Assembly (NCBI GenBank): GCA_001462255.1 | Contig: LIUJ01000040.1 | Location: forward strand, 1,233 to 10,402 | Source of the DNA: Fibrobacteria bacterium GUT77 | Lineage (GTDB): Bacteria > Fibrobacterota > Chitinivibrionia > Chitinivibrionales > Chitinispirillaceae | Direction of reading: 5' to 3' | DNA length: 9,170 bases | Part shown: positions 1-6,236 of the stretch, piece by piece | Position numbering within the stretch: position 1 is the stretch's first letter | How the letters are laid out: each line of letters opens with the position of its first letter | Made by a program: the position numbers and the translations under genes | The notes under the pieces: model-generated | What the model saw: only the letters and a program-made list of their open reading frames with translations | Told to the model about the DNA's origin: nothing | Databases searched by the model: none

Positions 1-132
1 GCGTAGCGAAGCAATCTCGAAATCCACCAAACGAAATTCGAAGTTTACACAAATTTTGAAACTGTCTCAATTTTACTGCAATTCCCTACTTATCAAATTC
101 CGCTATCCGCGGTAACCGCCTACATCCCAATC
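1..132. other. Non-coding left edge downstream of the transglycosylase
   Basis: No gene is visible. The only hairpin is a short GCGG-TAA-CCGC at about 109-119, with no T-run on the minus strand, so no convincing terminator for the transglycosylase was found. The first 20 bases, read on the minus strand, end in GATTGCTTCGCTACGC. From general knowledge this resembles one arm of dispersed palindromic repeats found in many bacterial genomes; only one arm is in the window, so this cannot be settled here. Confidence 0.4.
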
Positions 133-2454
133 CTACTTGATGATTTTTAACACGTCTCCCGGCATGATTACCGAATCGGTCGTTAGGTTGTTGCTCTCCC
201 TTATAACGTCTACCGTTACCCCAAAGCTCAACGCTATGCGCCACAAATTGTCGCCGTTCTTTACCTTATACATTACCACCTGACCGGCTCCGGATCCTTG
301 CGTTGACGCTTGCGGTTGCGACGTAGGCGCGGTCGCCCCCCCGGCGTTCGCTCGATTCGCGCCGGCTTCGCTCGCGGGCCTTGGGGTGTAAACCAACACG
401 TCGCCGGGGAACAACTGCGGGCGCTTCGCGTCCAACCCGTTGATAGCCGCCAATTCGCTTACCGGTATTCCAAGCTCGGTCGCTATTCCGTACAACGTTT
501 CCCCCTGCTTAACCAAGCGTTTGCCGGAGTGTTGGGTCGCGTTGCCCTTTACTTGTCGAGACGGCGCGGTCGCTACGGCTTTGGCCGTTTGCGCCGGAGC
601 GCCGTTGGCGGACGGGGGCGGCGTTTCGTCGTCGTCCGTCGATTGTGAGGGCGGAGCGCCGCCTTGCTGGTATATGACTAACGTCTGCTCGGCCTTAAGA
701 CTGCGCGGGCTTGCCAAGTAGTTCCACTCCAACAAATCCTTCACCGATACGTTAAAGGTGTTTGATATTGAGTAAAGCGTTTCGCCGGTGCGTACTTTGT
801 AGGTGATCTTCTTGCCCGTGCGCGAGGTTACGACGCCGCTCTGCCGTTGCGATCCGCCCGAACCGCCTCCGGAGGCCCGCCCTCGCCCGCGACCCCGACC
901 TCTGCGTCCCACGCGCTCCCTCTCCACCGTGTTTAGGGACGAGGCAAGGTGGGTCGGCACCGACTCGTTTACGGGTATCGGGATTATTACGTATTTGCCG
1001 ACCGCTATCGAGTTCGGCTTCATATTGTTTATCTCGCGTAGCGCGTCTACGGATACCCTAAAGTTGCGCGCTATCTGCGATAGATTATCGCCGCTCTTTA
1101 CCGTGTAGCGGTAATATTTTGTCTTCTTCGCGTCGGGTAGAGAGTCGTAAAACGTTTTGAATTTGCCGGCGTAACCTTTGGGCAGGTAGAGGCGCACGTC
1201 CCGCATATCCGGCGGCGTACACCAGTGGAGGATGTGCGGGTTCATCGTAATCAGCGTGTCGAGCGAAACGTCCAATCCGTCGGCGATTGTCTTCATCTCT
1301 ACGCAGTCGTTCACTAAAACCGTGTCGGGGTCAAAAACGCCTCGGTCAGGGAACTCAAAATCAAAGACGTCGGGATTCTTGGCTATTATCATCGCGGCGA
1401 GGAAGAGCGGGACGTAGTTCATCGTTTCCTTGGGTAGCGACAGCGCCCAATAGTCGTTTACGCCGCCGGCTTTGTTTATCGCCCGCGCCATGCCGTTCTC
1501 GCCGCAGTTGTAGGAGGCCAGCGCCGTGTGCCAGTTGTTGAAATCGCCGTATAGCTTGCCTAAGTAGCGTATCGCCCCGCCGGTCGATTTTATGGGGTCG
1601 CGCCGTTCGTCTATCCAGTAGTTTTGGCGCAACCCGTACGCTTTGCCGGTAGAGGGGATGAACTGCCATATTCCGGCGGCGTGCGCCCTCGAGTAGGCGT
1701 GCGGGTTGAAGCCGCTCTCAATGATAGGCAGGTGAGCGAGGTCGCGGGGCAACCCCGAATCGGCGAACATCTGCTTCATCACTGGCAGGTAGTAGCCGGC
1801 GCGGTAGAGCCATCGGTCAAAGATACCCTTGCGCGTCTTCATATAAAAGAGCAACGCCCGCTTTACGCGGTCGTTCCACACAACGGGAATATCGTAGGTA
1901 ACGCCGCGCTTGTTTGACAAACGGGCCAAAAAAGCGCTGTCTTGGGGCGACACCTTGAGCGAGTCCATGAGCGACTCCAAAAGGTGACGGCTGAAGATCA
2001 TGGAGGATATCTCCTCCGGCGCCGAGAAACCCGCGGGGAAGAGATCCGTGTACATGGAAATAATGTCGGCGACGTAATCCTGCAATGGAAACCAGTCGCT
2101 ACCGCTATCCGGCAACTCACTGTTCAGCATTAAAAACGCCGAGGCTTTGCGCAGTATGGAGTCGGCGACGGCGTACGCGCTGTCGGCGCACGCCTGACGC
2201 GCGATACGCAGAAGCTCGTCGATGTCGGTGGTAATGTCGATGCCGGTCGAGTCGTCGGTTATGACTTCGGGCGCGGTGGGGTCAACCTCCTCCGCCGCGA
2301 CGACGGTAACCTCATTCGCCTCCGTCGCGGACGCGACCGAAGCCGGCGCGGCGGCAACGGAGACCTTCTTAGCGGACGACGCGCAACCGCCGAAAATAAC
2401 GAAAAACGCGCATAAAAGAACGCGGACAACGCGGATAAGTCGTGATAGTATCAT
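133..2454 (-). CDS. MltD-like membrane-bound lytic murein transglycosylase, lipoprotein with four LysM domains
   Basis: Predicted to cleave the glycan strands of peptidoglycan, giving 1,6-anhydro-muropeptides, from an envelope lipid anchor. Numbering is from the upstream ATG at 2469, which gives 778 residues. The hydrophobic leader ends in FGGC (Cys29), a lipobox. The SLT/GH23 domain spans about 225-345 and shows LPIIESGFNP (catalytic Glu251), AGIWQFIPSTG and ALASYNCGENG. A degenerate LysM-like segment follows at about 388-432. Four LysM repeats lie at about 453-499, 554-601, 650-696 and 732-778, each with a GDNL or GETL turn. Linkers are Ser/Gly/Pro-rich, and one holds a GRGRGRGRGR run (521-532). 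I prefer the internal ATG at 2454 (Met6): it gives a normal-length lipoprotein signal, neither ATG has a Shine-Dalgarno, and a promoter -10 lies 6 bp upstream of it. E. coli MltD has two LysM domains, so this protein is longer than that relative. MltD-type function is confident. Confidence 0.93.
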   Translation of the reverse strand: MILSRLIRVVRVLLCAFFVIFGGCASSAKKVSVAAAPASVASATEANEVTVVAAEEVDPTAPEVITDDSTGIDITTDIDELLRIARQACADSAYAVADSILRKASAFLMLNSELPDSGSDWFPLQDYVADIISMYTDLFPAGFSAPEEISSMIFSRHLLESLMDSLKVSPQDSAFLARLSNKRGVTYDIPVVWNDRVKRALLFYMKTRKGIFDRWLYRAGYYLPVMKQMFADSGLPRDLAHLPIIESGFNPHAYSRAHAAGIWQFIPSTGKAYGLRQNYWIDERRDPIKSTGGAIRYLGKLYGDFNNWHTALASYNCGENGMARAINKAGGVNDYWALSLPKETMNYVPLFLAAMIIAKNPDVFDFEFPDRGVFDPDTVLVNDCVEMKTIADGLDVSLDTLITMNPHILHWCTPPDMRDVRLYLPKGYAGKFKTFYDSLPDAKKTKYYRYTVKSGDNLSQIARNFRVSVDALREINNMKPNSIAVGKYVIIPIPVNESVPTHLASSLNTVERERVGRRGRGRGRGRASGGGSGGSQRQSGVVTSRTGKKITYKVRTGETLYSISNTFNVSVKDLLEWNYLASPRSLKAEQTLVIYQQGGAPPSQSTDDDETPPPSANGAPAQTAKAVATAPSRQVKGNATQHSGKRLVKQGETLYGIATELGIPVSELAAINGLDAKRPQLFPGDVLVYTPRPASEAGANRANAGGATAPTSQPQASTQGSGAGQVVMYKVKNGDNLWRIALSFGVTVDVIRESNNLTTDSVIMPGDVLKIIK

Positions 2455-2460
2455 ACAATC

Positions 2461-2489
2461 AATATACATTACGCTACGTATAAATTCAA
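2461..2489 (-). promoter_or_regulatory. Sigma70-type promoter of the transglycosylase, apparently leaderless
   Basis: On the minus strand TTGAAT (2489-2484), a 17-bp spacer and TATATT (2466-2461) are followed after 6 bases by the ATG at 2454. Transcription normally begins about 7 bases past the -10, which would place +1 on or next to the A of that ATG. No Shine-Dalgarno is present, which fits a leaderless mRNA. The call is an inference from spacing. Confidence 0.5.
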
Positions 2490-2506
2490 AATCTTTTATA
2501 AAGAAG

Positions 2507-2535
2507 AAACCCCCCCGCGCTTAACGGGAGGGTTT
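2507..2535 (-). terminator. Hairpin terminator candidate downstream of the cysteine-rich gene
   Basis: The stem pairs 2507-2512 with 2530-2535 and 2514-2517 with 2525-2528, with one C/A mismatch and a 7-base loop. Read on the minus strand it is followed by CTTCTTTATAAAAG, a T-rich but interrupted tract. It lies about 115 bp past the stop of the cysteine-rich gene and just before the transglycosylase promoter, so it would insulate that promoter. Confidence 0.5.
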
Positions 2536-2624
2536 ACGTCGCGCATTTGGCTTACGCCGAGATAAACAAGTTCGACTCCGCTCAATGCGCCGCCTCGCTC
2601 AACCCGCGCTTCTCGCGGGAGGGT
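2514..2624. repeat. Two related GC-rich hairpins in direct orientation
   Basis: CCCGCGCTT-AA-CGGGAGGGT (2514-2533) and CCCGCGCTT-CTCG-CGGGAGGGT (2603-2624) share both arms and differ only in the loop. They lie 89 bp apart in the non-coding gap 2470-2649. The shared arms suggest two copies of a small palindromic repeat, one of which may serve as a terminator. The rest of the gap shows no gene. Confidence 0.5.
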
Positions 2625-2649
2625 CTTACGTTACCGTACCGTAATCAAG

Positions 2650-2844
2650 TCAAACGGCTACGCTCGCGATGTCCCTCACAATTAGGGTGTGCCCCCTCTT
2701 CTTGGTACACTCGCTCCGGGCGCTGCGGATCCTGTCCATTATGCGACCCTGGTCGGCGCCGCAGTAGTTCACGTACATACGCGTCTGCCGCGAACAATCG
2801 GCGCAGTGCGCGCAATCAGCGCAAGAAACCTTTAAGAATCGCAT
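2650..2844 (-). CDS. Small cysteine-rich protein (CxxCxxCxxC), function unknown
   Basis: A 64-residue soluble protein that I do not recognise. Four cysteines at 8, 11, 14 and 17 form a CxxCxxCxxC cluster; further cysteines are at 28 (in YVNYCG) and 46. Basic residues are spread through the rest and no signal peptide or membrane segment is present. Such spacing can bind zinc or an iron-sulphur cluster, but that is inference. Expression signals are unusually good for so small an ORF: AGGAG (2851-2855) sits 6 bases before the ATG, and a near-consensus promoter lies about 50 bp upstream. The last 13 or so residues, HTLIVRDIASVAV, differ in character from the compact charged core and could be a C-terminal extension into intergenic sequence. 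It is probably a single-gene transcript, with a candidate terminator at 2507-2535. Confidence 0.72.
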   Translation of the reverse strand: MRFLKVSCADCAHCADCSRQTRMYVNYCGADQGRIMDRIRSARSECTKKRGHTLIVRDIASVAV

Positions 2845-2897
2845 TCGCCGCTCCTTTTTTTAAAAGTGTGCAATGAAAACAATTCCCCCCCAATATT

Positions 2898-2926
2898 AAA
2901 ATACCTCACAAAGGCTTGTATGTCAA
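2898..2926 (-). promoter_or_regulatory. Near-consensus sigma70 promoter of the cysteine-rich gene
   Basis: On the minus strand a perfect TTGACA (2926-2921), a 17-bp spacer and TATTTT (2903-2898). The expected start is near 2891, giving a leader of about 45 bases that ends in the AGGAG before the ATG at 2844. This is the best sigma70 match in the window. Confidence 0.75.
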
Positions 2927-3017
2927 CAAAAAAATTACACAATATTTTGTATGTCGGCGCACCCTGTTAATATATACGGACTTACGGCGCGCGTTATTTT
3001 TGTAAAATGAGCGCCCC

Positions 3018-4436
3018 CTACGCCGCGATGTGCGGAAAATAAACGTCAAACCTCGACCCGTTCCCGGCCTCGCTGCGCAAATCAATCACCCCGCCGTGGT
3101 TTCTTACGCACTCCCTAAAGCTGGCTAAACCCAGCCCCACGCCTTTCTCGCCGTTCGTAGTGAAGAACGGTTCAAACAGCCTCTTTTTGACCTCTTCGCC
3201 CATGCCTTCCCCGGTATCCTCCACGGAGACTAAAAGGTATGATCCGGGCCTAAGCGACGAGTTGAAGGCCAGCGCGCGCGGCGCGTCTACGGTTACGTCG
3301 CTTGTCTCTATGGTGAGCACGCCGCCGCCGTGCCTCATGGCCTCAAACGAGTTTACGACTAAGTTCAACATCGCGTTTTGAAGCATTGTCTCGGAGCCTA
3401 TAATCGTCGCGCGTTTGGCTAAAAGTATCTTGTGCACGCTTACGTTGGCGCTTGCTATAGACTCCACGAAGCTCATTACGCCGCAAATCAATTTGTGAAA
3501 ATCGAGCTCCTCAAAGGGGCTTTCCCCGCGGCGGCTGAAGTCCGAGAGTTTGCCGGAGAGTTTTGCGGCGTGCTTGGAGGCCGCGAGTATGTTGTCCAAA
3601 TATTTTGACAGGTTAGCGTCGCTCGCGGCGGCGTCCACGCACTGCTTTATGACCTCCACCGTGCCTATTATGCTGCCTAACTTGTTGTTGAGGTCGTGCG
3701 CCACGCGCCCGGAGAGCTTGCCCAAGGCGTCCATCTTTTGTATTTGAAACAGGCGTTTTTGCAACTCCAACCGCTCAAATTCGGCGCGTTTATACTTGGT
3801 TATGTCGAATATTACCCCCTGGCTACCCAAAAAAACCTCGCGTTTGCCGCCCAACTGGGCGTCCGAGCCGTTGGGGACACTGTATGCCCCCTCCACGTCC
3901 ACGATACCGGTCACGTCGCCGACCATCACGCGTAAGTCTCCCGGACGCCGCGTCATCAACCTTACCTCCATGTTCCGCGTTCGCCGCGCCCCCCTGCGCC
4001 GCTCGTCAAAGAGTTTGGGCGCCATATCGCTTCCCGTAGTCAAACCCGCGATTCGCGGCAACACCACCTCGCGACTAACGCGCTCGTACTCCTCCGGCGG
4101 CAGGATGAAAGAGAAGTGCTTGCCGACTATCTCTTCCGTGGAAAAGTTGAGTATCTCCTCTACGGCGCGGTTCACGAAGATAAAGCGACCGTTGGCGTCT
4201 AATATATATATTATGGCGGATGAAATGCCGAAAATCCTGTCGACGTACTCCTGCAACTGCGTATTCTTGGCTTGAAGGCGCCTTATCTCGGCGAAAGGGT
4301 CGCCGGTAAACAATTCCGGGGTATAAACGGAAGCTACGGCGGAGGCGATGTCGTCGCCGACGCTTGGGTAGATACCGGCTACGCCGCCGTTTACGCTTCG
4401 GTCGGCGTTCGGGTTCAGCTCTTTTGTCGTTCCCAT
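3018..4436 (-). CDS. Soluble PAS-domain sensor histidine kinase, orphan
   Basis: A 472-residue cytoplasmic two-component kinase with no membrane segment. A short coiled coil (about 48-68) precedes a PAS domain (about 68-215), which opens with IIYILDANGRFIFVNRA and ends in a PAC-like QGVIFDITKYK. The stretch at about 140-200 is long and polar and looks like an insertion before the last PAS strands. A second helix leads to the H-box AHDLNNKLGSI, with His247 as the predicted phosphate acceptor. The ATPase domain has an N-box (NLVVNSFEAM, Asn358 and Asn362), G1 (DTGEGMG, 407-413), F-box (FEPFFTT, 421-427) and G2 (GVGLGLA, 432-438). All catalytic motifs look intact. No receiver domain or response regulator gene is adjacent, so the partner is elsewhere and the signal is unknown. 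GGAGG (4447-4451) lies 10 bases before the ATG. Confidence 0.94.
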   Translation of the reverse strand: MGTTKELNPNADRSVNGGVAGIYPSVGDDIASAVASVYTPELFTGDPFAEIRRLQAKNTQLQEYVDRIFGISSAIIYILDANGRFIFVNRAVEEILNFSTEEIVGKHFSFILPPEEYERVSREVVLPRIAGLTTGSDMAPKLFDERRRGARRTRNMEVRLMTRRPGDLRVMVGDVTGIVDVEGAYSVPNGSDAQLGGKREVFLGSQGVIFDITKYKRAEFERLELQKRLFQIQKMDALGKLSGRVAHDLNNKLGSIIGTVEVIKQCVDAAASDANLSKYLDNILAASKHAAKLSGKLSDFSRRGESPFEELDFHKLICGVMSFVESIASANVSVHKILLAKRATIIGSETMLQNAMLNLVVNSFEAMRHGGGVLTIETSDVTVDAPRALAFNSSLRPGSYLLVSVEDTGEGMGEEVKKRLFEPFFTTNGEKGVGLGLASFRECVRNHGGVIDLRSEAGNGSRFDVYFPHIAA

Positions 4437-4484
4437 ATCAAGGTGGCCTCCGTCGCAAGGGTACGAACCGCCGCGCGCCTATAA

Positions 4485-4490
4485 ATTATA
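4485..4490 (-). promoter_or_regulatory. Possible -10 element upstream of the histidine kinase
   Basis: A perfect TATAAT on the minus strand lies in an AT-rich patch 49 bp before the kinase start. The -35 at 17-bp spacing is GATATT, a poor match, so only the -10 is convincing. Confidence 0.35.
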
Positions 4491-4586
4491 ATATACCGCG
4501 TCTTGGGAAATATCGCAGAGAAAAATCAAAGAAATGAAAGAAATTTTTGATTGCCGCGTATCAATACGCGCCGGCTTAACGCAAAA

Positions 4587-4619
4587 ACCGCCGGGGCGAA
4601 AAAATTTCGCCCCTACGGT
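4587..4619 (-). terminator. Strong intrinsic terminator after the RG-rich membrane protein
   Basis: The stem GGGGCGAAA/TTTCGCCCC (4593-4601 with 4605-4613, 3-base loop) is extended past a 2-base mismatch by ACCG/CGGT (4587-4590 with 4616-4619). Read on the minus strand it runs into a five-T tract (4587-4583). It begins 22 bp after the stop codon at 4641 and separates that gene from the kinase. The core also resembles a dispersed palindromic repeat type known from other genomes. Confidence 0.85.
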
Positions 4620-4640
4620 ATAAAAACCGAACGGGATCGC

Positions 4641-5618
4641 CTACCTTCCGAATCGGATGGTTTCGGCACCGCTTTGCTCCTGCCCGCCGAACGAATCCGA
4701 ATTACCCGCCGGCGCGCTCTCTTGGGTAGGTTGGAACTGCGGACTATCGGTTCCTTCCTGCCCCCCGGCCCCGTCGGGCAACATCCGGCGTTTGGCCGTA
4801 AACCTGCGGCCATGTTGCAAATAGTCGTCCGATACGCCGGTATCGCCGGAGGCCACTTCGGGCGCTTGCGGCCTCTCCTGCGGCGCGGATACACCCTGCT
4901 CGCTTTGCCGGAATCGGTCTTGTTCCTGTTGCGGCCTCCCGCCGTCGCCCCTGTCTTGGCGCTCCGGCCTGCCCCCGCGGTTGTCGCGGTTGGAATCGCG
5001 GCGCGGCCCCCGGTCGTCCCTGTTGCCGCCGCGTCCGTCACGTCCGTCACGACCGCCGCGTTGTTGTTGACGCCCGTCTCTATTGCCGCGACCCTCGCCG
5101 TCGCCGCCGCCGTCGCCGTCCCTAATGCTCTTGCGGGCGTTGTCCTGCTCGCGCTCGGCGTTCTTAAGGCGTTGATTGATGTCACGCAACGACATCTCTA
5201 CGGGATCTATCGGCGCCTGACCCGACCTGCCGCCGCGCTCCTGTTGCGGCCTCCCGCCCTGCTGACCGCCTTGCCGTCGCCCACCGCCCCCGTTGTCGCC
5301 GCCCGGCTTCCTCTGGCCGCCGTCCTGGCGGCGCGGAGCGCCCCCCTGACCCTTGTTGTCGGGTTTGCCGTCGTTGCCGGTTTGCCCTCCGGGACGCCTA
5401 TCGTGCCCGTAGTGGTGGCCGCGCCCCCTCTTCCGGCTTGTCAAAAGTATGACTAAGTTAATCAACAACATTACCACTACTGAAGCGAGCAAAACATAAA
5501 TACCCCTTTTGAAACCGTTGACTACCACCATTAGCGAGTCCGATTGCGCCAATAGTGTGTCCAATTGCGCTACGGTAACTAACTGTGTTGTAGCGTCCAA
5601 CAATTGTCCGTTGCTCAT
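4641..5618 (-). CDS. Single-pass membrane protein with long Arg/Gly/Gln-rich disordered tail, function unknown
   Basis: A 325-residue protein of no family I recognise. The first 36 residues are short and amphipathic (QLVTVAQLDTLLAQSDSL). One membrane segment spans about 40-60 and is followed by SRKRGRG; by the positive-inside rule the tail should be cytoplasmic. Residues 61-325 are low-complexity and rich in Gly, Arg, Gln and Asp, with many RGG, GGR and RDG units, so the tail is surely disordered. Two islands stand out. Residues 137-167 are predicted helix (EMSLRDINQRLKNAEREQ). Residues 263-282 contain DDYLQHGRRFTAKRRMLPDG. These are the places to look for conserved function. RGG tails elsewhere bind RNA or form condensates; applying that here is speculation. 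AGGGAG (5629-5634) lies 10 bases before the ATG, and a strong terminator follows the stop. Confidence 0.8.
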   Translation of the reverse strand: MSNGQLLDATTQLVTVAQLDTLLAQSDSLMVVVNGFKRGIYVLLASVVVMLLINLVILLTSRKRGRGHHYGHDRRPGGQTGNDGKPDNKGQGGAPRRQDGGQRKPGGDNGGGGRRQGGQQGGRPQQERGGRSGQAPIDPVEMSLRDINQRLKNAEREQDNARKSIRDGDGGGDGEGRGNRDGRQQQRGGRDGRDGRGGNRDDRGPRRDSNRDNRGGRPERQDRGDGGRPQQEQDRFRQSEQGVSAPQERPQAPEVASGDTGVSDDYLQHGRRFTAKRRMLPDGAGGQEGTDSPQFQPTQESAPAGNSDSFGGQEQSGAETIRFGR

Positions 5619-5619
5619 T

Positions 5620-5853
5620 TTACAACATCTCCCTCAAATATGAAAAGTATCCGCCTGTAAGGCAGTTTGGCTGCTCCGGCGCTCGTATCGCCGCACCGGG
5701 ACGCCCCCGCGTGCCGCCGCGCCGCCCGCAGCGTTTGATTTTTTGTTTTTGCGTCGAGATCCCCCCGTAAACGACCTCGCGTGTGACATCATGCGGTGAT
5801 TTTACGCCAAAAAACGTCGTCGGCACCGCCCACGCGCCGGAAAAATAGGCCAA
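5620..5853 (-). CDS. Doubtful 77-codon ORF with TTG start
   Basis: This ORF fills the gap between two membrane-protein genes. For it: AAGGAGG (5854-5860 on the minus strand) lies immediately upstream, and the stop is one base from the ATG of the RG-rich protein gene (TAA-A-ATG), a layout that could couple translation. Against it: the start is TTG, the Shine-Dalgarno is only 2 bases away, which is too close, and the composition (CGRRGGTRGRPG) looks like translated GC-rich leader DNA. It has no clear domain, signal peptide or membrane segment. It may be only the untranslated leader of the RG-rich gene. No other structure was recognised in 5619-5885. Confidence 0.25.
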   Translation of the reverse strand: MAYFSGAWAVPTTFFGVKSPHDVTREVVYGGISTQKQKIKRCGRRGGTRGRPGAAIRAPEQPNCLTGGYFSYLREML

Positions 5854-5885
5854 CCCCTCCTTTTAAAAGTTCTTACAAGCGCGCG

Positions 5886-6074
5886 TCACACCTTCTTTTT
5901 CCTTCTTTCCCCAAGCCTCTTGTGTTCGCGGCTGATCTCCTCACCGATGGCTATTAACCTCCGAACCGCCTTAAGCCTCTTATTCACGATGACGACCTTA
6001 CTCCAAAGGAAGATAAGGATAAGAGAGAAAAAGAGAAAATTGATAACCCAAAGAAATTTTACAAGTTCTTCCAT
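5886..6074 (-). CDS. Small single-pass membrane protein, 62 residues
   Basis: Not a recognised family. Residues about 6-29 (KFLWVINFLFFSLILIFLW) form one very hydrophobic, aromatic-rich membrane segment. The remaining 33 residues are strongly basic and predicted helical (VNKRLKAVRRLIAIGEEISREHKRL), ending in RRKKKV. By the positive-inside rule the C-terminal half is cytoplasmic. No good Shine-Dalgarno precedes the ATG, but a promoter with 17-bp spacing lies about 95 bp upstream. The layout matches that of the 48-residue protein at 6236-6382, and the two could be distant paralogues. A membrane-anchored helper or regulator is possible, but no function can be assigned. Confidence 0.72.
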   Translation of the reverse strand: MEELVKFLWVINFLFFSLILIFLWSKVVIVNKRLKAVRRLIAIGEEISREHKRLGERRKKKV

Positions 6075-6108
6075 GCGGGTTCGCTCAATCTCTATAGGGC
6101 TTACGCGA

Positions 6109-6131
6109 TAGGGTTAGGGTTTAGATTTAGG
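6109..6131. repeat. Degenerate TTAGGG/TTTAGR tandem repeat in a gene leader
   Basis: The plus strand reads TAGGGTTAGGG followed by TTTAGATTTAGG, two short 6-base-period runs. It lies within the predicted untranslated leader of the 62-residue membrane protein. This is short enough to be chance slippage, and no function is inferred. Confidence 0.35.
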
Positions 6132-6168
6132 TAAGGATTTCGGTCCGTACCGGGCTACTCCTAACTAT

Positions 6169-6197
6169 AATATATTTTACGCGCGGGCGGAAAGCAA
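6169..6197 (-). promoter_or_regulatory. Sigma70-type promoter candidate for the 62-residue membrane protein
   Basis: On the minus strand TTGCTT (6197-6192), a 17-bp spacer and TATATT (6174-6169). The -10 matches five of six positions; the -35 keeps only TTG. The expected start is near 6162, giving a leader of about 88 bases before the ATG at 6074. Confidence 0.45.
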
Positions 6198-6206
6198 GGA
6201 TTTTGT

Positions 6207-6236
6207 GGTAAAAATAATAAAAACCGAAAACGGGTT
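6207..6236 (-). terminator. Weak terminator directly after the 48-residue gene
   Basis: On the minus strand AACCCG-TTTT-CGGTT forms a five-pair stem with one bulged C. It overlaps the TGA stop and is followed by the T-rich tract TTTATTATTTTTA. The stem is short but the T-tract is good. It would separate the tsaD side from the promoter at 6169-6197. Confidence 0.45.

Noticed and set aside
3796..4275. 159-codon plus-strand ORF inside the histidine kinase
   Set aside because: It is a shadow of a gene whose PAS and kinase motifs are all intact on the other strand.
4613..5185. 190-codon minus-strand ORF in another frame of the RG-rich gene
   Set aside because: It has the same low-complexity cause, runs through the terminator hairpin at 4587-4619 and has no start signals.
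4551..5456. 301-codon plus-strand ORF opposite the RG-rich membrane protein
   Set aside because: It is the antisense of low-complexity GC-rich coding DNA, which lacks stops in several frames. The minus-strand frame has a Shine-Dalgarno, a membrane segment and a terminator.
5619..5885. Possible riboswitch in the leader of the RG-rich gene
   Set aside because: I compared it by eye with the c-di-GMP and cobalamin conserved cores and found no match; GC-rich pairing alone is not evidence.
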